Assembly (NCBI GenBank): GCA_039105265.1
Contig: JAPFFF010000023.1
Location: forward strand, 1,488,001 to 1,552,000
Direction of reading: 5' to 3'
DNA from: Tritrichomonas musculus
Taxonomy: Eukaryota > Parabasalia > Tritrichomonadida > Tritrichomonadidae
Length of the DNA stretch: 64,000 nucleotides
The stretch's first letter is position 1, and each line of letters starts with the position of its first letter. The notes beneath the pieces are model-generated. The model saw only the letters and a list, made by a program, of their open reading frames with translations, had not been told where the DNA came from and searched no databases. Position numbers and translations under genes: made by a program. Shown piece by piece: positions 39,798 to 48,644 of this stretch.

Positions 39798-40661
39798 TTC
39801 TATCAGAAATTAGCAAAAATAATTGTAAAAATATACGTTAATCTTTTTTTGAGTAAATTCAATACTAAAAATAAACGTTTTATTCTACATCCGTTATTTT
39901 TAATATAAGTTTTTTAGGACTTAATGAAGGATATGAACGTTGTTTTTATAAATTAAGTTTATATCTTTATATGTTATTTATATATTTCGATAAAAAATAT
40001 GAAATTTGTTGAAGATTTAATTATGGCGGTCAATTTTACAACGATATATTATATTAAAAGCCTTCAAATATAATAGAGCAGATCAAGCTAGTTGTATTTT
40101 ATTGGTTAATATAAGCAAATTTTTACAAAATAATAATTTTACAAATATTTATATTGGGAAATTATGCCATATGGTATGACAAAAAATGTTTATCATACGT
40201 AGTTTTGTAATACTAATCATGTATATAATAAAAATTCCATAGTTTTTTTAATGAGCAAAATTTAATTTCTGATACTATTTATAACTTATAGAAATTATAA
40301 TATTAGGGCCTCATATTTACTAATTCTTAGCCATTTATAATACATTTTATCCTTTATGACGTTTGATAAATAATTTCCAAAACCTCAAATCAAAAGAATG
40401 TACTATATCTCATACCAAATCATATTTTCCAAATGATATGCAATATTATTAATTTGTAAGCTGATATAGTAACAGACAATATGCTATATTCAAAAAAAAT
40501 TAATATTTATTATTAAAATAGATTTCATCATTTGCATTTGTAATAGAATTAAATATTGATGTTTTGATAATAAAGCATATGTAAATGAAATCTTGGATGA
40601 ATGCTTTGAGAAAGTATTAAATATGTAGCTAAAATAAAACGTTAATTTTTCAATAACATCA
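39798..40661. other. Intergenic region
   Basis: About 860 bp of AT-rich DNA between the start of the split ankyrin gene and the tRNA. I see no gene, repeat or recognisable control site in it. Confidence 0.7.
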
Positions 40662-40733
40662 GTCCCAGTAGTATAATGGTTAGAATAGATCCTTGACACG
40701 GATCAGACAGCGGTTCGATTCCGCTCTGGGACA
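40662..40733 (+). tRNA. tRNA-Val with anticodon GAC
   Basis: A complete cloverleaf of 72 nt. Acceptor stem GTCCCAG pairs with CTGGGAC (7 bp). The D arm contains TATAATGGTTAGA, the anticodon stem is GATCC/GGATC around the loop TTGACAC (anticodon GAC at 40695-40697), and the T arm is AGCGG-TTCGATT-CCGCT. A73 is the discriminator. Internal A-box (TAGTATAATGG) and B-box (GGTTCGATTCC) are present. GAC reads valine GUC/GUU codons. Eukaryotes normally use an A34 (inosine) tRNA for these, so the anticodon is unusual; the body resembles eukaryotic tRNA-Asp (GTC). Confidence 0.9.
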
Positions 40734-40740
40734 TTTTTTT
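40734..40740 (+). terminator. RNA polymerase III terminator
   Basis: A run of T (TTTTTTT after one intervening base) immediately follows the tRNA, as expected for Pol III termination. Confidence 0.8.
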
Positions 40741-40845
40741 CTATTTTGAAATCTTCATCAACAAAAGCAAAATAAGCAATTATTTTTACATAATTTTTAA
40801 ATAAAATAAAATAAAAATGTATTATAAAACATGAAACAACGCAAT

Positions 40846-43800
40846 CTAATTCAAAGCAAAATTAATTTTGTATCCCCAATCAGATTCTCTGTTATATTGA
40901 ATAATTTCAGCTTCCTCAGCCTCAGCAGATAGATTTGGTGGCATGAAATCCTTCATTTTAGCTGGGAACAATAATTGTCCCTTTTGTCCACTTTTCACCA
41001 TAATCATCATTGCTTGAATCTCTTCTGAGTACACGTCGAATTTGAGTGTATTTTGAGACAGCAGCAAAGATGTTGCTGATTTTGTAGAAGTCAAGCAAGT
41101 TCTTATCTGATAATTATTAGAATTAGCGAAAGAATCTAATGATTTCATGAATTCGTATGATTCCTGCGCCGACTTATAATAATTTGTATTCTGTTGTATA
41201 AAGTTAAATCCGACTATAAAAGTGTTACCTACTGATTTCAAATAAGTTGCGTCGATATTGTGATTTTGGCACATTTCTTTTATTTGGCCTTCGAACTTTT
41301 TGAAGTAAAAACGAACCTCTTTAGGTGAATGATTCAAGGCGAATTCGTTCATATTCAAAATTTCGACTGCGGCGAAGATTAAATAATGCGAAGTGAAAGA
41401 ATTACGATCATTTTCGACGTCAATTTTATTTCTCAAACCTTCCGGCACTGACAAAATTTTAATTTCGTTATTTTTCTTCTCAATTTCTTTTATGTTCAGA
41501 TCGTTTTTCTCAGAATCGAAAGTCTTTCCAAACATGAGCACCAACTTTGTCTCTTTATTCTTCGGCACGTAATGTGAAGTGAACGATACATTTATCACTT
41601 TTTTAGAGGCATTCAGAGTGATAGAAGTCTCGTAATATCTGGGCTCTTTAGGGTGCGACTGACCGTTTGCCTGTTGGATTAATTTTTCAAGGACGTCTTC
41701 ATCGTTAAAGGTCAATATAAGGCTAATATGAGTGCCGGTTAATTGCTCGGGATCAAGTTCCCACATATCAATCAGCTTCTCGTTTATTGACACAATGTGC
41801 ATCTGGTTATTCAATTCTAACGGACACTCAGGAACAAGGGACTCGACCTCGTTAAAGGTCCTTTGGAGTGTCTGGTTAGTTTGGACAGTGCCGCTTGTTT
41901 TTCCGTAGAAAAGGTTCATCACGTTCTGCATCTCTTGGACGTAATTTGGATCGACCATTGAGAGCAACGATAGAGAGAATTGGACGGTTTTTTTAACATT
42001 GTTTATCATGACGTTCAACCACGCAATTGCCAAGATTCCGACCACAAAGAGACCTGCGCCCAACAAGAACAAAATCAAGTTGATCTCGTCCATTGAGTTA
42101 TTAAAGAGCTCGTCTGTTCTATGGACGTAAACCTCAAGAAAGTTTGGCACCAATGAAAAAGTTCCCAATTTGACAGAGGTGAAAATAGTGGTCAAATCAA
42201 ATTTCTGAGTCACTAAGAATTCATAGATGCTATTAAACGTCGGATCTGAAATGATTGCCTCAACAAATTTCAAATTGGTTTCATAGAATAATTCAAAGCC
42301 AACAAAATGTGGAAACTTTTGTATGTCCAATTCTTCTATCGTGTCGCCGTCTCCATATGGGTTGCCATTCGACTGCGTCAATAAATCAAGCACTTCAGGA
42401 GTAGAATAAAGGATGCCTTTTTCGGGTTCGTCAGTTGATCCGAAGATGACCTGATCCAAAGTATTTGCCATTTGCATTGAAATGTAATTAATGCCACGAT
42501 AAATGTAATTTTGGTTAAAAATTCCGAACGATGAAGTATTGAGAGGTGAAGGTGAAATTTGGGCCAATACTGGTTCAGCATTTTTTAGATCGACGTAGCC
42601 TTTGATTAAGAAGACGGTTATCAGTTTGAATATTGCGTATATTCCGTCTGTTCCCGTGTAGTATTGCATGGGGACGTTTGTTAAGTCTCTCTTAGTGATG
42701 TTCATTATTTGAATGACGGCGATCACGCATGCTATTGAAATAATGAATATGACAATGAATATGATGATGATTGACTTAATCGGCAGTCCGCCCGATGTGT
42801 CTCTAGAAGACACCATTTGAACGAGAGACAATTGATAACGGAACTCTGATTTAAAGTTTTTATGTTCGTTATCATTTTTACTTTTTGTGTTCTCATTTGA
42901 ATATTTCTGAATGACTTTTTGAATGGCAACACGAGGTATTGAATTTATTGTGTTTATTATGTAATTCCAGTTCTTTCTGATATGGACAGCAAAGCCAATG
43001 AAAACCGGAATTAATATGACTTCGAGTCCAATGAAAATGTACAAAATGATCGAAATTGTTGAGATTGAATCATCTCGATGCTCGTTCATGTCATTGCACA
43101 ATATTCTAGAGAGGCTTGCTAATGAGTTCTCCATTCGGTCCATGTTGTTAAAGATGTACTGAAACCAAGGCTTTTCAAAATAAATAGCTAATGGATCGTC
43201 GTGGTGTAAAACGGCACCGACCATTGAATTCAAGCCTTCTAAAAAAGTTGAATTAAAAGTGGCATTGAAAATGCGAAATTCAATGAGGGTGGTATTTATA
43301 TATTTGCCAGATTGTGAATTATGGTCAATTACATTTCCAAGGCTTTTCTGAAATTCCTGCACTTTTTCATTCAATTTAATAATTTCATTATTTAAGGTCG
43401 AATTTTGATAAGGATTAAAACCGGCGACAATGTCACGATTCATTGTCATCAGACTGTGGAAGAACATGTAAAATGGCTCTTTCATTAAGGACGTTCGAAT
43501 GTCGCAGACCGACTTGAGAACTTCAAACTGCCTCCGATAAGGCTCAAGTGTTGCGACAATCATGATTGGAGGCACAAAAGGGACGCAAATGAAGGCAACC
43601 AAGAAGAAGATGACAGAGATGATTATCAAGTTTGTAATAAAAGGAACTTTTGCGGTTAATCCGAGCTTTCTAAAATGAGAAGGTGTCAAGCTTGTATCTT
43701 CATCTTCACCGGTGTAATTCAAAGCAGTCGAGCTATCATTAATTTGATTGGATTCGACCAATTTACTATTCAAATTGTTGGCTTGGTTACCTTGATTGTC

Positions 43801-45648
43801 GTCATTGTTGCTTTCGCCCGCAATTGGAGCATTTTCATCGCCTTCTTCAGCAGCAATAAGAAGACTACTGCCCGCCATCTGTGGGCTTCGATGACGGCCC
43901 GCGCTTCCTCGTCTTTGCTTGAGTGAATCGTTCGGAGAATTCGCCATGTTTCCGTCCGAGAAGCCTTGCAAATTGCGCGGAATGAAAGGGAAGAAGCTGA
44001 AGCCATATTCTTGCGTAGCGTCTGTCAAGACCTGCTGAATTTTGTTCTTAAGGACTTTTGACCTATTGTCCCAAAATTGACCTTCGGCTGGATCGGAAAC
44101 AATGTTGTACATGAATTCCGAGTACTTGGATGCTATCGGGTAATTATTCGGATACAACGAAAGAAGACGAAGATATTGAGTGTTCACTTTATCGAGCAAT
44201 TGCTTCAATTTCGAGGCAATGTTGTAGGTTGAATTCGAATTCAATGATCCGCCTGAAATTTCGTTCCAAAAAGTGATGACGATCGTTTTTATATTGAAAA
44301 TTTCTTCGTCGATGACATTGAGGTCTTGTTTCAAATCGCGCGTCATGTGCTTGTTCCGTGAATTTTGGATGAACTTCACTTGTGATATGATGTACTTTGT
44401 GCTCAAATCTTTGAAGCCTTTCTCGCGGAATTCATTCATGATCTGCTCAAGGCGGCGGCTTTGATCTGGATAGATGATGGTGAACCGAATCCATTGAATC
44501 CATATGTCTCTATCGTTGGGCCAAATATCAATCGCATTCAAAAATGGCTGCCATGAAAAAACGTATATATTTCCACTGAAAAAGCCAAATCTTATTGATA
44601 ATAAAAAAGAGCGCTTCGTCTTGAATGCTTCTTCGAATAATATCTCGTTGGACGATACAGCTTTCAAAGTTTCTATTGCATTCCTTCTACGGTCCTCATT
44701 GACTTTGTTGACAATTAATATTAATACTATCGATAATATTATGACAACAATGAGGACAAAAATAGAATCAATACGAATAACATATCGTGAAAGTAGTTGA
44801 ATGATAAAACCAACTGTAAATGAAATAGAACATGAAATGTGTAACGTATTAAATTTCAAATCTATATATGGTAGGAAAATGAATAAATAAACAACATAAC
44901 AAATAATGGCAGCTATATTGATGATCGCAAAAATAAGAGATGGTAGTTTCGGAAGCATTTCTACAAGCCTAGTTAAAAATAAATTAATTAACGTGGTAAA
45001 AATATAAATACGTTGGGTTTTGTATGACCAGCAAACTGAGCGTCCTTTCATATAGGCTGCATCGTTGTTCGAAAGATGAAATGAGAAAAATATAAAATAT
45101 ACAAATAATAAAAAATAAATTGCTAATTGAGCATATTCAAAGCCATTTCTGAAAGATGAATCTGTAGCAATAAGAGAAATGACTGTAGCCATTTGAGAAC
45201 TAATCCATGAAAATAGTATTTGAAATATAATTTCTTGAAATAAACAAGTAATGAAACTTGCGGTTTGCGTAATTACACTGGTTCGCATAAAATTAATAAA
45301 TATGCCAAATACTGTCGCTTCTAGAACAAAAAATAAGACTAAAATAACTATAAACGAAGCTGTTAGTCCTGATTTTGTGTCGACGTCTGCAGAAAATCTC
45401 CAAAATATTTGTGCAAGATGGAAAATATTTCTGAAAGGAGCGTTAGTGTCCCAAATTTCAGCCATATCCGTTAATAGAAGGCTAAACAAAAATTCAAATA
45501 ATCTGAAATATTCTAAAAATTGGTAAAACGGGTATGGAAGAAGAACCGATCTGTTCGTTAACATGAAAAATGTTCTAAGATTGTGAAATAATTTTTCTAA
45601 TGGTGTTTTTTCTAGTAATTTTGATTTAACATTCCTTTTAATCTTCAT
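40846..45648 (-). CDS. Polytopic membrane protein with PAS domain and degenerate nucleotidyl cyclase domain
   Basis: A 1600-residue protein of the large trichomonad family of membrane-bound PAS/cyclase receptors. The N-terminal third has about eight hydrophobic helices (about 45-310). A loop of helical repeats follows, then further membrane segments near about 670-700, 890-915, 975-1000 and 1175-1200, with large extracellular-type loops between them. A PAS-like domain starts at about 1285 (MHIVSINEKLIDMWELDPEQ). Residues about 1415-1560 match the class III cyclase fold in outline (IFAAVEILNMNEFALNHSPK, then YLKSVGNTFIVGF and FDVYSEEIQ). The two metal-binding aspartates are missing: VEI replaces the first D and GN replaces the GD motif. 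It is therefore probably a catalytically dead signalling subunit or receptor. Confidence 0.85.
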   Translation of the reverse strand: MKIKRNVKSKLLEKTPLEKLFHNLRTFFMLTNRSVLLPYPFYQFLEYFRLFEFLFSLLLTDMAEIWDTNAPFRNIFHLAQIFWRFSADVDTKSGLTASFIVILVLFFVLEATVFGIFINFMRTSVITQTASFITCLFQEIIFQILFSWISSQMATVISLIATDSSFRNGFEYAQLAIYFLLFVYFIFFSFHLSNNDAAYMKGRSVCWSYKTQRIYIFTTLINLFLTRLVEMLPKLPSLIFAIINIAAIICYVVYLFIFLPYIDLKFNTLHISCSISFTVGFIIQLLSRYVIRIDSIFVLIVVIILSIVLILIVNKVNEDRRRNAIETLKAVSSNEILFEEAFKTKRSFLLSIRFGFFSGNIYVFSWQPFLNAIDIWPNDRDIWIQWIRFTIIYPDQSRRLEQIMNEFREKGFKDLSTKYIISQVKFIQNSRNKHMTRDLKQDLNVIDEEIFNIKTIVITFWNEISGGSLNSNSTYNIASKLKQLLDKVNTQYLRLLSLYPNNYPIASKYSEFMYNIVSDPAEGQFWDNRSKVLKNKIQQVLTDATQEYGFSFFPFIPRNLQGFSDGNMANSPNDSLKQRRGSAGRHRSPQMAGSSLLIAAEEGDENAPIAGESNNDDNQGNQANNLNSKLVESNQINDSSTALNYTGEDEDTSLTPSHFRKLGLTAKVPFITNLIIISVIFFLVAFICVPFVPPIMIVATLEPYRRQFEVLKSVCDIRTSLMKEPFYMFFHSLMTMNRDIVAGFNPYQNSTLNNEIIKLNEKVQEFQKSLGNVIDHNSQSGKYINTTLIEFRIFNATFNSTFLEGLNSMVGAVLHHDDPLAIYFEKPWFQYIFNNMDRMENSLASLSRILCNDMNEHRDDSISTISIILYIFIGLEVILIPVFIGFAVHIRKNWNYIINTINSIPRVAIQKVIQKYSNENTKSKNDNEHKNFKSEFRYQLSLVQMVSSRDTSGGLPIKSIIIIFIVIFIISIACVIAVIQIMNITKRDLTNVPMQYYTGTDGIYAIFKLITVFLIKGYVDLKNAEPVLAQISPSPLNTSSFGIFNQNYIYRGINYISMQMANTLDQVIFGSTDEPEKGILYSTPEVLDLLTQSNGNPYGDGDTIEELDIQKFPHFVGFELFYETNLKFVEAIISDPTFNSIYEFLVTQKFDLTTIFTSVKLGTFSLVPNFLEVYVHRTDELFNNSMDEINLILFLLGAGLFVVGILAIAWLNVMINNVKKTVQFSLSLLSMVDPNYVQEMQNVMNLFYGKTSGTVQTNQTLQRTFNEVESLVPECPLELNNQMHIVSINEKLIDMWELDPEQLTGTHISLILTFNDEDVLEKLIQQANGQSHPKEPRYYETSITLNASKKVINVSFTSHYVPKNKETKLVLMFGKTFDSEKNDLNIKEIEKKNNEIKILSVPEGLRNKIDVENDRNSFTSHYLIFAAVEILNMNEFALNHSPKEVRFYFKKFEGQIKEMCQNHNIDATYLKSVGNTFIVGFNFIQQNTNYYKSAQESYEFMKSLDSFANSNNYQIRTCLTSTKSATSLLLSQNTLKFDVYSEEIQAMMIMVKSGQKGQLLFPAKMKDFMPPNLSAEAEEAEIIQYNRESDWGYKINFALN

Positions 45649-46386
45649 TTTTTTTCTAAGAAAAAATTCGTTATATTTATATTTTTATTGACTTTTTGAA
45701 AATGAGATTTCATTCAATTTTATATTTCAAAGAATTTTTCAATGTAATCAAAATTCAATGTGATTCAATTTTCATCTTATGAACCTTTCTGTGAGTTTGA
45801 AATTATACTTCATTATATAACAGAAATAACAGAATTTCATTTGAAATGATTTTTAAAATAAAAAATTATAATCATATTTTTTTTTTTCAAAAGAATAACA
45901 TTTGTCTTTCATAAGTCTTTGAAATATTCTTTATTATAGCCAAGATTTTATTATTACTTTTTATTAAATTATAAATATAATTAATCATATATTATTATTA
46001 TTGCTTTATATTAGCAAAATTATAATTATTGAATTAAAAAATAGTGTAAATTTTTAGTTTTTAAAAAATTCAATATCACAGAAAAATTCTTCTTATTGCA
46101 TTTTTTATAATATGATTATTTTTCATTAAAATCATTTCAAATGATATGAAAAATATAAGAAATACTATTCACATATTTTTGATTATTTATATGATTGAAT
46201 AAATTGAATTTATTCATAAAGATATCATAATTTTTATTTACATAATAGAAAAGTTGAATTTGCAAATTCATATGAAAAAAAACAAAACGAAAATCACAAT
46301 AAGTTCTTAAGATTAATGTGTAATTCTATTTATTCATGAAAAATAATATGTATAATATAATACATAACAAATGAAAATATTAATTT
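45649..46386. other. Intergenic region
   Basis: About 740 bp upstream of the pseudo-cyclase gene and downstream of the BspA-like gene. AT-rich, with nothing recognisable. Confidence 0.7.
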
Positions 46387-48153
46387 TCAATTGTTGACTA
46401 ATTCTGCTCCTGCTTTTATAAAGAGCTGGAATCCATTTGGAACTCCTTTGAAAGAATCTGTACATATTGAAAATATTTCTGCATTTGGAAGAGTGATAGC
46501 CCTCAGATTCTTGCAATCTGCAAAAGTAGTTTGACCAATTGATATTTGATCACCAAGGAATTCAGCTGTTCTAAGTGAGGAGCAACCCCAGAAGGCATTA
46601 TCGTCTACATCTTCTGGTAATACAATTGCTTTACAAAGATTTTTCTGATCTTCTTCTTCAGAAGATTTTGCAGATTCATCTTCTTCAGCTGGAGTAGTTG
46701 GTTGGACTGTTGGTAAACGTATTTGGTCGAAAGTCACAAATCTTAATTTTTCGCATTGATCAAAAGCATAAGGAGCAATTTTCTTAATATTTTGTGGAAT
46801 TGTTATTCTTATAGCATCTTTACGAGCAAAAACGATCATATCATAATCATTTGATTGTTCTTCTGATTTTCCAACGATGAAATCGCCTTCAATTGAGCCA
46901 AAATTTTTATTTAATGAAGGAACTTGAACATTGAAAACTTTTGTTGTTCCCCAGCACCAGCCATCTTTCAAATTAGCGAGTCTTGATGGCATTGTTACTG
47001 ATTGGATTGATGTCCTAAAGAAAGCTTTCTTTTCAATCGACTTCAATTGCGAATCGTTGGGGAAAATGATGCTCTTCATATTGAAGCATTCAGAAAAAGC
47101 TCCGACTCCAATTTTTGAGACACGTGAAGGAATTGTAATGCTTGCAATTGATGTCCTATGAAACACATTTTTATCTATTGAACAAAGTTCTGATTGATCG
47201 TCAAAAGTTACGTTTGTCAGACGGTTACACCAAGAAAAGGCATTTTTGCCTAATACATTGACATGCGAAGGAATTCGAATGCTCTCTAATGAAGATGATG
47301 AGAATGCATATTCTTTAATAACACGAAGTTGGGAATCTTTTGTGAATTCAACGGTTTGTAATTTGGGACATTCTGAAAATGCGAATTGACATATCTTTTT
47401 AACATGGTCTGGAACATTGATTTTTACCAAAGATGACCATGAAAATGCATATTGATCAATTGATCTTAATTTTGAATCATCTGTAAATTGAATTGATTTA
47501 AGTTGATTGCAACTATGAAATGCAAATGAACATATTCTTCTGATTGATGGTGGGATGACTGCACCTTCAATATCACGACGAGCAAATAATAAAATATCGA
47601 AGTTATTAAGGCATCGTTTTGACTTTCCGACAATGAAATCTTGTCCAATACATGATAATGTTCGACTGTCATCGGGAACTGAAAAATGTATTAACGATGA
47701 TGTTCCATTACACCATCCTTCTCTAAGTTCTTTAATATTTCCTGGTAAGTTCAAGCTGTCAAGCGACGACCAAGAAAATGCATCTTTTTCAATTGTTCTG
47801 AGTTTTGAACCTTGATCAAAAGAGATTTTTCTAAGTGAATTGCATTCTGAAAAAGCTCCTTCGCAGATTTTTTCTACGCTAGCTGGAAGAATCATACTTT
47901 CAATATTTGTTGCGCAAAAAGCGAATTTATTGATTATTTGTACTGCTGAATCTCTTGGGAAAATAATACCTCTAACATGTGTATTGTTTCTGAAGGCGTC
48001 ATCATTAATTCCAACAACTAAGTATTCATTTGATTGATATTTAACTGATCGTGGAATAACAACATTTCCGTTTGCTTGTGGTGAAATTGATATTTTAGCT
48101 GTTGAATTTGCTTGATCTATTTCCAAAGAAAATTTTTCTAATGTAACTTTCAT
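46387..48153 (-). CDS. BspA-like leucine-rich-repeat protein
   Basis: A 588-residue protein, uninterrupted from an ATG. After a short N-terminal beta region (ISISPQANGNVVIPRSVKYQ) it consists of LRR_5/BspA-type repeats of the form IxxxAFxxCxxLxxIxFxxxSxL, with a variant carrying WCNGTSS or WCWGTTK and a FIVGKSE/ARKD unit that occurs twice. This type (found in Treponema and Tannerella BspA and amplified in trichomonads) mediates binding to host or matrix proteins. There is no signal peptide or C-terminal anchor, unlike many surface BspA proteins, so it may be cytosolic or exported by another route. A Glu/Ser-rich acidic insert (about 475-495) interrupts the repeats near the end. Confidence 0.9.
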   Translation of the reverse strand: MKVTLEKFSLEIDQANSTAKISISPQANGNVVIPRSVKYQSNEYLVVGINDDAFRNNTHVRGIIFPRDSAVQIINKFAFCATNIESMILPASVEKICEGAFSECNSLRKISFDQGSKLRTIEKDAFSWSSLDSLNLPGNIKELREGWCNGTSSLIHFSVPDDSRTLSCIGQDFIVGKSKRCLNNFDILLFARRDIEGAVIPPSIRRICSFAFHSCNQLKSIQFTDDSKLRSIDQYAFSWSSLVKINVPDHVKKICQFAFSECPKLQTVEFTKDSQLRVIKEYAFSSSSLESIRIPSHVNVLGKNAFSWCNRLTNVTFDDQSELCSIDKNVFHRTSIASITIPSRVSKIGVGAFSECFNMKSIIFPNDSQLKSIEKKAFFRTSIQSVTMPSRLANLKDGWCWGTTKVFNVQVPSLNKNFGSIEGDFIVGKSEEQSNDYDMIVFARKDAIRITIPQNIKKIAPYAFDQCEKLRFVTFDQIRLPTVQPTTPAEEDESAKSSEEEDQKNLCKAIVLPEDVDDNAFWGCSSLRTAEFLGDQISIGQTTFADCKNLRAITLPNAEIFSICTDSFKGVPNGFQLFIKAGAELVNN

Positions 48154-48644
48154 TAAAAATGATTTGAGATATGTTTGTAATAAAATGAAATCAAAAAATG
48201 TATAAAATTATTTTAATTGAATTTTCTAATGATTATTCTTGCAATAAATTTTAACGTTAAAATTCAAAGAATTTTATAAAAAAGAAATTGAATAAATTGT
48301 ATGCTTTTGTTTATAATTGAATTGATTATTTGAAAATATGAATAAAAAAATCATAAAAAGTTGTCAGATTTTATTTATATAATAAAGAAGATTCTTGTAA
48401 AATTCTAAAAAGTTTTTTAAATGTAATAAACACAAGAATGCCCAATCAATGTTATATAATGATTTAAAAGAAATTTAAGGAATTTTTTATATTATCTAAT
48501 AATTTATTTTTTGATCAAGTATGAGAAATATCATAAAACAAATAAATAAATAAAAAGTAAAAATTTTTATTAACAAAAAAGATAATTTTATACAAGCATT
48601 CATGGAAATTAAATATTATCATAATATAGATAAAAAGATATTTA
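48154..48644. other. Intergenic region
   Basis: About 490 bp of AT-rich DNA between the end of the karyopherin gene and the start of the BspA-like gene. Nothing recognised. Confidence 0.7.
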
